Shown here piece by piece: positions 48,368 through 57,054 of a stretch of 64,000 bases of DNA. The position numbers and the translations under genes are program-made. The DNA is from Pseudonocardia kujensis (lineage in GTDB: Bacteria > Actinomycetota > Actinomycetes > Mycobacteriales > Pseudonocardiaceae). The notes beneath the pieces are model-generated. The model did not search any database. It had not been told where the DNA came from and saw only the letters and a list, made by a program, of their open reading frames with translations. The DNA is taken from contig NZ_JAJSOK010000012.1 of assembly GCF_021283305.1 (NCBI RefSeq), positions 1 through 64,000 on the forward strand, given 5' to 3'. Numbering within the stretch: the stretch's first letter is position 1; each line of letters begins with the position of its first letter.

Positions 48368-48580
48368 TCAGCCCGCCTCGTACCGCGCCGCGGCGATGAG
48401 CTCCTCCACCGCGCCCTTCTGCACGCGGAAGGACCGGCCGAAGCGCACCGCGGGCAGCTCGCCGCTGTGCACGAGGCGGTAGACGGTCATCTTCGACACG
48501 CGCATCCGCTCCGCCACCTCGGCCACGGTGAGGAACGGAGCGCCGATCACGTCCGGGTGGTCCCGATCCTCTGTAGCCAT
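48368..48580 (-). CDS. Small MerR/excisionase-type helix-turn-helix protein
   Basis: The 70-residue protein reads FLTVAEVAERMRVSKMTVYRLVHSGELPAVRFG, shown here in two parts: FLTVAEVAERMRVSKM, then TVYRLVHSGELPAVRFG. It is followed by RSFRVQKGAVEELI. This is the HTH_17 excisionase fold found in many actinobacterial chromosomal regulators such as Rv0500A. No integrase or attachment site is nearby, so a chromosomal regulator is more likely than a phage excisionase. Sequence identity to Streptomyces BldC looks modest. It diverges from the 48816 gene. Confidence 0.8.
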   Translation of the reverse strand: MATEDRDHPDVIGAPFLTVAEVAERMRVSKMTVYRLVHSGELPAVRFGRSFRVQKGAVEELIAAARYEAG

Positions 48581-48815
48581 GCCGTGCGCCCCTCCGCCCT
48601 GTCGGCGCCGGCCCACGTCCGGGCCTGCGCGCTCACCTGTGGTGTTCCTGTGCGGAACCCTAGACGACCCAGCGTCACCGTCCGGGTGGTTACGGGTGTC
48701 CCGAACGAGTGGAAACGGTCGATCCGGGCACTCGTCGTCACTGTTGATCGACGCAGCGTGCGCAGCGGCCGTCGTCACACGAGGCGACCGGGGTCGAGCG
48801 CCTACGCTGCGAGGG

Positions 48816-49493
48816 GTGAGCGCCAGTGTTGATGCCGCCCCGGACCCCGTCCTCGCCGAACACCTCGCGCCCGCGGGCTTCGTCGACTCCGACTCGCCCG
48901 AGGTCCGTGCCTTCGCCGCCCGGGCCGCGACGGATCCCGTCGAGGTCGCGGCGCGGCTGTTCGAGGCCGTCCGCGACGAGATCTGGTACGACCCGCACCA
49001 CCTCTCCACCGATCCCGCCGACTACCGGGCGAGCGCGGTGGCCGTCGCGCCGAGCAGCTGGTGCGTGCCCAAGGCGGTCCTGCTGACGGCCGCGGCGCGG
49101 GCCTGCGGGATCCCGGCCCGGCTGGGGTTCGCCGACGTCCGCAACCACCTCACGACGCCGCGGCTGCGTGCGCGGATGGGCTCGGACGTCTTCGTCTTCC
49201 ACGGCTACACGGACCTGCACGTCGAGGGCCGCTGGGTGAAGGCCACCCCGGCGTTCAACGCCGAGCTGTGCGCCCGCTTCGGCGTCTCGCCCATCCCGTT
49301 CGACGGCCGCACGGACGCGCTCATGCACGAGTTCTCCGGCGACGGCAGCCGCTACATGGAGTACGTGCACCACCGCGGCGTGTTCACCGACCTGCCGCTC
49401 GACCTCATCCTCACCACCTTCGACGAGTTCTACGGGCGGGGACGGATGACCGGTGGCGCGCAAGGTGCGGAACCCGACACCTTCGTCCGGTGA
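48816..49493 (+). CDS. Transglutaminase-like protein
   Basis: From the GTG at 48816 the product is 225 residues. The core reads VRDEIWYDPHHLSTDPADYR, then APSSWCVPKAVLLTAAARAC with the probable nucleophilic cysteine. HGYTDLHVEGRWVKATPAF follows and contributes histidine and an acidic residue. The C-terminus is VHHRGVFTDLPLDLILTTFD. It is distinct from the 46504 gene and lacks a signal peptide. A TACGCT element sits 10 bases before the start, consistent with a leaderless message. Function is unknown. Confidence 0.83.
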   Translation: MSASVDAAPDPVLAEHLAPAGFVDSDSPEVRAFAARAATDPVEVAARLFEAVRDEIWYDPHHLSTDPADYRASAVAVAPSSWCVPKAVLLTAAARACGIPARLGFADVRNHLTTPRLRARMGSDVFVFHGYTDLHVEGRWVKATPAFNAELCARFGVSPIPFDGRTDALMHEFSGDGSRYMEYVHHRGVFTDLPLDLILTTFDEFYGRGRMTGGAQGAEPDTFVR

Positions 49494-49497
49494 GAGA

Positions 49498-49519
49498 TGA
49501 ACGATCGTTCGACTAGTAT
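49498..49519 (+). promoter_or_regulatory. Perfect 15-bp palindrome overlapping a -10 element
   Basis: TGAACGATCGTTCGA (49498-49512) is a perfect palindrome of the kind bound by TetR-family repressors. It directly precedes TAGTAT (49514-49519), a good -10 for the metallo-beta-lactamase-fold gene that starts at 49527. No TetR gene lies in the window, so the repressor would act from elsewhere. Confidence 0.55.
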
Positions 49520-49526
49520 TCGGCGG

Positions 49527-50595
49527 GTGGTAGCTCCGACCGTCACCGACGACGACCCGAGCCTCTCCGGCGGCGACTGGACCGAGTCCGGCGTGTTCCG
49601 CGTGGCGGAGGGCGTACCGGATCCCCCTCCCGCTCCCGAACGACGGCCTGCGCGCGGTCAACGTCCACGCCGTCGCCGACGAGCGCGGGGGCGACCCCGG
49701 CTGGACGCTCGTCGACGCCGGGTGGGCGCTCGAGGAGTCCCGCGAGCTGCTCGGGCAGGCCCTGCGGGCCCTGGGCTCGGACCTGCGCGAGGTGCGCCGG
49801 TTCCTGGTCACGCACTCGCACCGCGACCACTACACGCAGGCCGTCACCGTCCGGCGCGAGTTCGGCGCCGAGGTCCTGATCGGGGCCGGTGAGCGGGTCA
49901 ACCTGGAACGGGTGATCGATCCCGACCACGCGGAGTCGCAGAACTCCGTGCCGCGGCTGCGCCGGGCCGGGGCGGCGGAGCTCGCCGCCGCGATGGAGCG
50001 CGCCGGCCGCGACCACGTCCGCGACATGAACGGCTGGCTCCTGCCGGACGGGTACCTCGAGGACCGGTCGAAGGTCGTCGTCGGGGAGTCCCGGACCCTC
50101 GAGGTGATCGAGACGCCCGGACACACCCGTGGGCACGTCGTGTTCGCCGACGAGGCGAACGACCTTCTCTTCGCCGGCGACCACGTCCTGCCGCGGATCA
50201 CCCCGTCGATCGGCCTGGAGCCGGTGCCGACGGCCAGCCCGCTGTCGGCCTTCCTCGCGTCCCTGCAGCTCGTCCGGGAGCGTCCGGACGCGGCGCTGCT
50301 GCCGGCGCACGGACCGGTCGGACGGCGGGTGCACGAGCGCGTCGACGAGCTGCTGGCGCATCACGGAGCCCGGCTCGACGCCTCGCTCGCGGCCGTGCGC
50401 GAGGGCCGACACACCCCGTACCTGGTGGCGCAGGCGCTGCCGTGGACGCGGCGCAACCACGCGCTCGCCGACCTCGACCGGTGGAACGCGATGCTCGCGA
50501 TCCTCGAGACCCAGCACCATCTCGAGGTGCTGGTGGAACGCGGTGCACTCACTCGGACGGAGCAGGAGGGCGTGCTGCACTACTCGCTCGCCTGA
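49527..50595 (+). pseudogene. Metallo-beta-lactamase-fold hydrolase with an apparent one-base frameshift
   Basis: From the GTG at 49527 the frame reads DWTESGVFRVAEGV up to about 49613. The expected continuation YRIPLPLPNDGLRAVNVHAV lies in the next frame, from TAC at 49615. That second frame has no start codon of its own before 49792. After the shift the protein is normal: THSHRDHYTQA (metal-binding HxHxDH), ETPGHTRGHVVF and LFAGDHVLP, ending in a C-terminal helical domain. The reading implies an extra G (or two missing bases) near 49613, either a real mutation or a sequencing error. Intact, it would be a glyoxalase II-like hydrolase of about 355 residues. Confidence 0.7.
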
Positions 50596-50663
50596 GCCGA
50601 AAGGGGTAGGACACGCCGGACCCGTTGGGCCACTCGGCGTAACTCACGTCGTACGCTCCGTGC

Positions 50664-51566
50664 ATGCTCTCGATGCGGGGCGTGCTCGGCGGCCTGGTGA
50701 CGACCTCGCTCGCCGCGAGCCTCGCCGTCGGCGCGGGCGCGGGGAGCGACACCGCCGCGCCGGTGGCCGGGCCCGTGCCGATCTGCGCCGAGGTGGGGCC
50801 GTACGTGCCGCCGCCGCCGGAGAGCGTCGGCACCCCGGCCGGCGTGCGGCTCTGCCCGGTCCGTGCCGCGCTCGTGATCCGGACGCCCGGCGCCGTGCTC
50901 GACGGGCTCGACCTCGTCGGCAGCGTGGTGGTCGCGGCGCCGGACGTGGTCGTCCGGCGCAGCCGCATCACCGGCGACGGCACCGGTGCGGCCGGGATCC
51001 GGACCCTCGACGGCGGCTCGGTGCGGATCGAGGACACCACGCTGACCGGTGCGTTCACCGACGCCGCCGTCGACGGGCCGGACTGGGTCGCCGAGCGCAT
51101 CGAGATGACCGCGGTCCGCGCCGACGGCGCCCGGCTCGGCCCGGGTGCCACCCTGCGGAACAGCTGGCTGCACGATTTCGCCCCCCGGCCCGACCGCCCG
51201 GTCGACGCGATCGCCCTCGCCGCCCCGGAGGGCGACGTCCTGGTCGAGGCCAACCGGATCCGGCTCGGTACCGGGCCCGGTCTCGGCAGTGCCGTGCTGG
51301 TCGACCCCGCCGAGCCGGCGCGGCACGAGAGCGCCGGCGACCACGAGCGTCGGGTCGAGCGGGCGGGGCCGGTGGTCATCCGCGACAACGAGCTGGGCGG
51401 CGGCCGGTACACGCTGCGGCGCGACGCGGCCGCCGCGCCGCTCGCCGTCCTGCGCATCACGGGCAACCGCTTCCACCGCGACGCCGGAGCCGCGCCACTG
51501 CGGGTCCGAGGGGCCGCGGAGCTGCGGGACAACGTCTTCGTCGACGGGGGAGAGGTGCGGCGATGA
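50664..51566 (+). CDS. Secreted right-handed beta-helix-like protein
   Basis: The 300-residue product has a signal peptide (RGVLGGLVTTSLAASLAVGAGA) and then repeated short beta-strand rungs. Examples are VLDGLDLVGSVVVAAPDVVV, VRIEDTTLTGAFTDAAV and VVIRDNELGGGRYTLRR, ending RGAAELRDNVFVDGGEV. This pattern fits parallel beta-helix proteins that bind or cleave polysaccharides. No catalytic residues are evident. It stands alone downstream of the metallo-beta-lactamase-fold gene. Confidence 0.7.
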   Translation: MLSMRGVLGGLVTTSLAASLAVGAGAGSDTAAPVAGPVPICAEVGPYVPPPPESVGTPAGVRLCPVRAALVIRTPGAVLDGLDLVGSVVVAAPDVVVRRSRITGDGTGAAGIRTLDGGSVRIEDTTLTGAFTDAAVDGPDWVAERIEMTAVRADGARLGPGATLRNSWLHDFAPRPDRPVDAIALAAPEGDVLVEANRIRLGTGPGLGSAVLVDPAEPARHESAGDHERRVERAGPVVIRDNELGGGRYTLRRDAAAAPLAVLRITGNRFHRDAGAAPLRVRGAAELRDNVFVDGGEVRR

Positions 51567-51786
51567 TCGCGGGGACTGCGAGGTCGCCCCTAGTCGATCG
51601 ACACTCCCGGATGTGTGCGACACGCCGCAGCCACCGATCGGTGCTGGCAGACGCGAGCGGGATCGGGCAGAGTGATCACGCACAGTTCCATCCCGTCCGG
51701 GCCGAAGGACCCGGAACGCCGGCCGACGCCGACGACCGTGGACGTAGGGGAAGACGATCCACGTCTGTCAGAAGCGGAGGTCTGCA

Positions 51787-52275
51787 GTGAGCACACGCGG
51801 CGTGGTCCACGTCCACTCGTCGCCGACTGCGGTCTGCCCGCACGTCGAGTGGGCGGTGTCGGGCGTCCTCGGAACACGGGTGACGCTCCAGTGGAGCGCG
51901 CAGCCGGCCGTACCCGGTCAGCTGCGCGCGGAGTTCAGCTGGACGGGACCCGTGGGGAGCGGCGGCGCGCTCGCCGGTGCCCTCCGGGCGTGGCCGATGC
52001 TGCGCTTCGAGGTCACCGAGGAGCCCAGCACGGGCGTCGACGGCCAGCGGTTCTGCCACGTCCCGGGGCTGGGGTTGTGGACGGGCCGGATGAGCGCCAA
52101 CGGCGACGTGCTCCTGGGCGAGGACCAGCTCCGCACGATCATCGCGGACGGGCCGGCGTCGATGCTCCCCGCACGGATCTCCGACGCCCTGGGTGAAGCC
52201 TGGGACGCCGAGCTCGAGGCCTGCCGTTTCGCCGGCGACGGCGCTCCGGTCACCTGGTTGCACCAGGTCGGCTGA
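51787..52275 (+). CDS. DUF3145 family protein
   Basis: The 162-residue protein begins with GTG (STRGVVHVHSSPTAVCPHVEW) and matches the actinobacterial DUF3145 family over its whole length, including RAWPMLRFEVTEEPS and LPARISDALGEAWDAELEA. The family is commonly found close to the FAS-II genes, as here (fabF lies 1.1 kb away). No function has been assigned. The 220 bp upstream contain no gene. Confidence 0.85.
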   Translation: MSTRGVVHVHSSPTAVCPHVEWAVSGVLGTRVTLQWSAQPAVPGQLRAEFSWTGPVGSGGALAGALRAWPMLRFEVTEEPSTGVDGQRFCHVPGLGLWTGRMSANGDVLLGEDQLRTIIADGPASMLPARISDALGEAWDAELEACRFAGDGAPVTWLHQVG

Positions 52276-52333
52276 CCGTTCCGGCCGTCGTGTCTGCTCC
52301 GTCCGGAGCAGCGCACTGGGGCAGACTGTCCCC

Positions 52334-52879
52334 GTGCGGAATGCGGTGGCGGTCGCGACGGCGGGAGCGCTCGCGCTGGTAGTGGTCGCGGCGGCGGCCG
52401 CGGCCTGGCTGATCGGGGGACGGGCGTTCGAGGCGGGGGCGCCCACGGACGCACCCGAACCGGTCCCGGGGACGGGGGCCGGCCCCTCGAGCGTCGAGCT
52501 GAGCCTCGACGCCCTCGGTCATCCCCAGCACCTCGCCGTGCGCGAGCGGCTGCAGGCCTACTTCGACGCCGTCAACGCCCACGACCACGCCGCGTGGGCG
52601 CTCACCGTGACCCCCGAGCGGCTCGCCGCGCAGCCGGCGGAGACGTGGTTGGCGGGCGTGCGCAGCACGCAGGACGGCACCATTCGCGTGGACCGGATCG
52701 AGGACGCCCCGGACGGGGTGCGGGCGCTGGTGCGCTTCACGAGCACCCAGGACGTCGCCGACGCGCCGGCGGACCTGAGGGTGGGCCGGATCTGTTGGCG
52801 CAGCACGCTGCCGATGACGGGGGCCGGCCTCGCGATCGGGGCCGGCACCCCGGGCAGCACACTCTCCCAGCCCTGCTGA
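52334..52879 (+). CDS. Membrane-anchored protein with a possible NTF2-like domain
   Basis: The 181-residue product starts with GTG. An N-terminal membrane segment (VAVATAGALALVVVAAAAAAW) is followed by a Pro-rich linker and an extracytoplasmic domain. It begins HLAVRERLQAYFDAVNAHDH, the helix and turn typical of SnoaL/NTF2-like folds, then TWLAGVRSTQDGTIRVDRIE. It may be a scaffold or binding module. A cysteine near the end (GRICWRSTLP) pairs with the final cysteine. Function is unknown. Confidence 0.65.
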   Translation: MRNAVAVATAGALALVVVAAAAAAWLIGGRAFEAGAPTDAPEPVPGTGAGPSSVELSLDALGHPQHLAVRERLQAYFDAVNAHDHAAWALTVTPERLAAQPAETWLAGVRSTQDGTIRVDRIEDAPDGVRALVRFTSTQDVADAPADLRVGRICWRSTLPMTGAGLAIGAGTPGSTLSQPC

Positions 52880-52917
52880 CGACCGATTCTGTCGGTGGCG
52901 GCTGCCAAGGTGTACGC

Positions 52918-53379
52918 ATGAGCCGCCACATCCAGGTGACCTTCGACGCGCACGACCCGCGCGCGCTCTCGTCGTTCTGGCGCGAGGTGCTGGGCTACGT
53001 CCATCCCGGCCCGCCCGGGATCGAGCTGCCGGAGGGCGCCGACCCGCTGGCGGCGTGGGAGGAGTTCCTCGCGCGGATCGGGGTGCCGGAGGACCAGCGC
53101 AACTCGAGATCGGCGATCGAGGACCCGGCCGGGCAGGGTCCGCGGCTGTTCTTCCAGCAGGTGCCGGAGGACAAGGCCGCCAAGAACCGCGTGCACCTCG
53201 ACGTCCGGGCCGCTCCCGGTCTGCAGGGCGAGGAGCGAATGGCGGCGCTGGAGGCCGAGTGCGACCGGTTGGTCGCACTCGGCGCCACGCGACTGCGCCG
53301 CTCGGAGCCCGCGCCCCCGATGAGCGCGGGCTTCCTCGTGCTGGCCGATCCCGAGGGCAACGAGTTCTGCCTCGACTGA
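52918..53379 (+). CDS. VOC-superfamily (glyoxalase/dioxygenase-fold) protein
   Basis: The 153-residue protein reads HIQVTFDAHDPRALSSFWRE, then VLGYVHPGPPG, and PRLFFQQVPEDKAAKNRVHL, ending AGFLVLADPEGNEFCLD. These are the two beta-alpha-beta-beta-beta modules of a vicinal-oxygen-chelate protein, including a likely metal histidine and glutamate. The substrate is unknown. It converges with the fab operon, 24 bases from fabF. Confidence 0.85.
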   Translation: MSRHIQVTFDAHDPRALSSFWREVLGYVHPGPPGIELPEGADPLAAWEEFLARIGVPEDQRNSRSAIEDPAGQGPRLFFQQVPEDKAAKNRVHLDVRAAPGLQGEERMAALEAECDRLVALGATRLRRSEPAPPMSAGFLVLADPEGNEFCLD

Positions 53380-53403
53380 GGTAGCCGCCCGGAGCCCGCC
53401 CGT

Positions 53404-54642
53404 CTACTTCGTGAACAGGAGGCTGGCGTTGTGTCCGCCGAACCCGAAGGAGTTGTTGACCGCCGCGGTGAGCTCCATCTTCCGCGGCTCGCCCGCCACG
53501 ACGTCGAGGTCCACCTTCGGGTCCTTGTCCTCCAGGTTCAGCGTGGCCGGGATGATCCCGTCCCGCACCGAGAGCAGGGCGATCAGGCCCTCGACCGCGC
53601 CGGCCCCGCCGACCAGGTGCCCCATGGACGCCTTCGGTGCGGTGAGCACCGGGTGGTCGCCGAGCGCCTTCTTGATCGCGTTCGCCTCGCCCACGTCGCC
53701 GACCACGGTGGAGGTCGCGTGGCAGTTCACGTGCCCGACGTCCGAGGGCTCCAGGCCCGCGGTCCGCACCGCGTTGAGCATCGCCCGGCCCTGCCCGCCG
53801 CCCTCGGGGTCCGGCCCCGTGATGTGGTAGGCGTCCGAGGTCAGGCCGATGCCGGCCAGGGTGCCGTGGACCGTGGCACCCCGGGCCTCGGCGAACTCGC
53901 GCCGCTCGAGGACCAGCACGCCCGCGCCCTCGCCGAGCACGAACCCGTCCCGGCCGGTGTCGAAGGGCCGGGACGCCTCCTGCGGTGCGTCGTTGCGCTG
54001 CGAGAGGGTGCGCGCCTGGACGAACCCGGCCACGGTGATCGGCGCGATGCAGGCCTCCGCACCGCCCGCCACCACGACGTCGACCTCGCCCGCCTTGAGC
54101 AGTCGCCACGCCCACGCCATCGCCTCGGCGCCGGTCGCGCAGGCGGACGCGGGCGAGTGGACCCCGCCCTTCGCGCCGATCTCCAGCGAGATCAGCGCGG
54201 CGGGCCCGTTCGGCATCAGCATCGGCACGACCAGCGGCGAGACCTTGCGCAGGCCGTCGGACTCCAGCAGGTCGTCCTGGTCCAGCAGGGTGGTCACGCC
54301 ACCGATGCCGGTGCCGACGATCACCGCCAACCGGGTCGGGTCGACCTTCGGGTCCTCGCCCTTCTCGACGGCGAGGCCCGCGTGCGCCCACGCCTCCCGC
54401 GCCGCCACCATCGCGACCTGCTCGGCGCGGTCCATCCGGCGGGCCTGCACACGCGGCAGGACCTCGGTGGGTTCCACGGCGAGCTGCGCGGAGATCTTCA
54501 CGGGCAGGTCGTGCTTCTCCACCCACTCACCGGTGGTGTGCCCCACGCCGGACTTGCCGGCGAGCAGGGCGTCCCAGGTGGAGGCGGCGTCCCCGCCGAG
54601 CGGGGTCGTCGCGCCGTAGCCGGTGACGACGACGTCGGTCAT
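53404..54642 (-). CDS. fabF: Beta-ketoacyl-ACP synthase II
   Basis: The 412-residue condensing enzyme elongates acyl-ACP with malonyl-ACP. The nucleophile is C168 (SPASACATGAEAMAWAW), and the two histidines are in NCHATSTVVGDVGE and SMGHLVGGAGAVEG. It is the last gene of the fabD-fabH-acpP-fabF operon, the Streptomyces arrangement. Mycobacteria instead have fabD-acpM-kasA-kasB; only one such synthase is present here. The ATG start is 48 bases after acpP. Confidence 0.95.
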   Translation of the reverse strand: MTDVVVTGYGATTPLGGDAASTWDALLAGKSGVGHTTGEWVEKHDLPVKISAQLAVEPTEVLPRVQARRMDRAEQVAMVAAREAWAHAGLAVEKGEDPKVDPTRLAVIVGTGIGGVTTLLDQDDLLESDGLRKVSPLVVPMLMPNGPAALISLEIGAKGGVHSPASACATGAEAMAWAWRLLKAGEVDVVVAGGAEACIAPITVAGFVQARTLSQRNDAPQEASRPFDTGRDGFVLGEGAGVLVLERREFAEARGATVHGTLAGIGLTSDAYHITGPDPEGGGQGRAMLNAVRTAGLEPSDVGHVNCHATSTVVGDVGEANAIKKALGDHPVLTAPKASMGHLVGGAGAVEGLIALLSVRDGIIPATLNLEDKDPKVDLDVVAGEPRKMELTAAVNNSFGFGGHNASLLFTK

Positions 54643-54690
54643 GGAAGGCCTTTCTGGCGAGCGGGCGGTGCGGCGGGAGGACCGCCGGGC

Positions 54691-54933
54691 TTACTGGTTC
54701 TTCTCGATGTACGAGACGGCGTCGCCGACGGTCTTGAGCTCGGCGAGCTGGTCGTCCGGGATCTTCACGCCGAACTTGTCCTCCGCCTGCACGGCGATCT
54801 CGACCATGGACAGCGAGTCGATGTCGAGGTCGTCGACGAAGGACTTCTCGGCGGTCACCTCGGCGGTGTCGATGCCGGCGACCTCCTCGACGATCTCGGC
54901 GAGGCCGGACAGGATCTCGGCGGTGTCAGCCAC
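54691..54933 (-). CDS. acpP: Acyl carrier protein
   Basis: The 80-residue acidic protein carries the phosphopantetheine attachment serine S40 in DDLDIDSLSMVEIA. It ferries the growing fatty acyl chain between the FAS-II enzymes. The GTG at 54933 is preferred over an ATG five codons upstream because GAGGAG lies at a suitable distance only from the GTG. It is located between fabH and fabF. Confidence 0.94.
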   Translation of the reverse strand: MADTAEILSGLAEIVEEVAGIDTAEVTAEKSFVDDLDIDSLSMVEIAVQAEDKFGVKIPDDQLAELKTVGDAVSYIEKNQ

Positions 54934-54990
54934 GGGCGTGCTCCTCATTCTGTGGGGTGGAACTCGGGTGGATCTCGGTCAGGGGACAGC

Positions 54991-55977
54991 TCACGGGACG
55001 CGCACGACCTGGCCGGCGTACGACAGTCCCGCGCCGAAGCCTACGAGGAGGGCGATCTCGCCGGAACGGATCCTCCCCGCGGCGCGCATGTGGTCGAGCG
55101 CCATCGGGATCGACGCGGACGAGGTGTTGCCCGAGTGGACGATGTCGTCGGCCACGCGCATGTCCTCGCGGGCGCCCTCCTTGCGGAGCTTCTTGGCCAC
55201 CGCCTCGACGATCCGCAAGTTCGCCTGGTGGGGCACCAGCACGTCGATGTCGGCGGGGGTCAGACCGGCCTTGGCGATCGCGTCGAGCGCCACCGGGGCG
55301 ATCCGGGTGGTGGCCCACCGGAAGACCGTCTGGCCCTCCTGGTGCAGCTTGTTCGTGCTCTCCTCGAGGATCCGGATCACGGTGGCCATGTCGCCGGCGG
55401 AGCCCCACGACACCGGGCCCACGCCGATCTCGTCCTCGTCGCGTGCGCCGGTGACCACGGCCGCGCCGGCTGCGTCGGCGAAGATGATGCAGGTCGAGCG
55501 GTCGTCCCAGTCGACCCAGTCGGAGAGCTTCTCCGCGCCGATCACCAGGACGTTGCGTGCCGAGCCGGCCCGGATCAGGTCGGCGGCGGCGGCCAGGCCG
55601 TAGCAGAACCCGGCGCAGGCGGCGTTGAGGTCGAAGGCGGCGGGCGCGCTGATCCCGATCCGCTCCGCGGTCTGCGCCGCGGCGTTGGGGATCGGCGCTG
55701 TCATCGTGCAGGTGGCCACGATGACCGTGTCGATGTCGGCGGTGGTCAGGCCGGAGTCCTTCAGCGCCCGCGAGCCGGCCTCCACGGCCATGTCGACCAG
55801 CGACTCGTCCTGGGCCACACGGCGCTCCACGATGCCCACGCGGTCGCGGATCCACTGGTCGTCGGTCTCCACGCGCCGGGCGAGGTCGTCGTTGGTCACG
55901 ACGTGCTCGGGCTGGGAGCTGCCGAGCCCGACGATGCGCGCCCCCGGGACGGACGGCGGGAGCCGGAACGTCGTCAT
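54991..55977 (-). CDS. fabH: Beta-ketoacyl-ACP synthase III
   Basis: The 328-residue enzyme starts fatty-acid synthesis by condensing an acyl-CoA with malonyl-ACP. The triad is C121 (NAACAGFCYG), the histidine in VLVPHQANLR and the asparagine in VHSGNTSSASIPMAL. The start overlaps the fabD stop by four bases. Acyl-CoA preference (acetyl or branched) cannot be read from sequence alone. Confidence 0.95.
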   Translation of the reverse strand: MTTFRLPPSVPGARIVGLGSSQPEHVVTNDDLARRVETDDQWIRDRVGIVERRVAQDESLVDMAVEAGSRALKDSGLTTADIDTVIVATCTMTAPIPNAAAQTAERIGISAPAAFDLNAACAGFCYGLAAAADLIRAGSARNVLVIGAEKLSDWVDWDDRSTCIIFADAAGAAVVTGARDEDEIGVGPVSWGSAGDMATVIRILEESTNKLHQEGQTVFRWATTRIAPVALDAIAKAGLTPADIDVLVPHQANLRIVEAVAKKLRKEGAREDMRVADDIVHSGNTSSASIPMALDHMRAAGRIRSGEIALLVGFGAGLSYAGQVVRVP

Positions 55978-56903
55978 GCGTGCTCCTCGATGAGCGCGAC
56001 GGCCTTGTCCAGGTCGTCGGGGGTCTTCAGCGCCAGGGTCTTGACGCCCTTGAGGTCACGGCGGACCAACCCCACCAGGGTGCCCGCCGGTGGCAGTTCC
56101 AACACCGCCGTCACGCCCAGTTCGCCGAGCGTCGCCATGCAGGAGTCCCAGCGGACCGGCCGGGTAACCTGCGCGACGAGCAGGTCGAGGGCGGCGGCGC
56201 CGCCCTTGACCACCGAGCCGTCGGAGTTGGTCAGCAGCGGGCGCGCCGGGTCCCCGGGGCTGAGCTCGGCCGCGGCGGCGCGCACGGCGTCCTCGGCCGG
56301 GGCCATGAAACGGGTGTGGAACGCACCGGCGACCGGCAGCACCGCGGCGCGGCGGGCGCCCTCCGGTGGCTCCTTCTCCAGCGCCTCGATCGCGGCCTGC
56401 GGGCCGGCGGCCACGATCTGCCCGGCGCCGTTGCGGTTCGCGGGGTCCAGGCCCAGGGCCTCGAGCCGCGCCAGCACCACGGATTCCTCGCCGCCGAGGA
56501 CGGCGGCCATGCCCGTCGGCTCCAACGCGCAGGCGTCGGCCATGGCGCGGCCCCGGATCGCGGCCAGGCGCACGGCCTCGTCGGAGGTGAGCACGCCGGC
56601 GATCGCGGCGGCGGCGAGCTCGCCGACCGAGTGGCCCGCAGTGGGCGCGGAGGCGGGGAGGGAGGTGGGGACCGCATCGGCGAGCCGGGCGGCGGCGAGC
56701 AGCGCGTTCACGACGACCAGCGGCTGGGTCACCGCGGTGTCCTTGATCTCGTCGGCGTCGGCGGTGGTGCCGAGGCGGGCGAGGTCGAGTCCGGTGGCCT
56801 CGGACCAGGCGGCCACCGTCTCCGCGGCCGCGGGGTCCTCCAGCCAGGGCGCGAGCATGCCGGGGGACTGCGACCCCTGACCGGGCGCGAGCAAGGCGAT
56901 CAC
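55974..56903 (-). CDS. fabD: Malonyl-CoA:ACP transacylase
   Basis: The 309-residue enzyme transfers malonyl groups to ACP. It starts LLAPGQGSQSPGMLAPWL, has the nucleophile S92 in TAGHSVGELAAAAI and a catalytic histidine in VAGAFHTRFM. GTG at 56903 is the start. It leads the operon, 151 bases downstream of the PucR-type regulator, which runs in the same direction and probably activates it. Confidence 0.95.
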   Translation of the reverse strand: MIALLAPGQGSQSPGMLAPWLEDPAAAETVAAWSEATGLDLARLGTTADADEIKDTAVTQPLVVVNALLAAARLADAVPTSLPASAPTAGHSVGELAAAAIAGVLTSDEAVRLAAIRGRAMADACALEPTGMAAVLGGEESVVLARLEALGLDPANRNGAGQIVAAGPQAAIEALEKEPPEGARRAAVLPVAGAFHTRFMAPAEDAVRAAAAELSPGDPARPLLTNSDGSVVKGGAAALDLLVAQVTRPVRWDSCMATLGELGVTAVLELPPAGTLVGLVRRDLKGVKTLALKTPDDLDKAVALIEEHA

Positions 56904-57054
56904 AGCGCTACAGCCAACACTGCGCCGCCCGGGAACGGAACACCGGCACCCACCACGTTGACCGCCGCGATTTGTGGGGTTCCTCCAATGCGCGGCACGC
57001 TACCCGCCGGTCACCTCCGTGCGCGTCCGACGCGGTGTGGAGGGTCCGGCCAGG

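Noticed and set aside
48368..48580. Prophage excisionase
   Set aside because: The fold matches, but there is no integrase, attachment site or phage gene around it; small chromosomal regulators share this fold.
53404..56903. Mycobacterial-type kasA/kasB mycolic acid cluster
   Set aside because: Only one ketosynthase II is present and fabH lies within the operon, which is the Streptomyces-type order; mycolate synthesis cannot be inferred.
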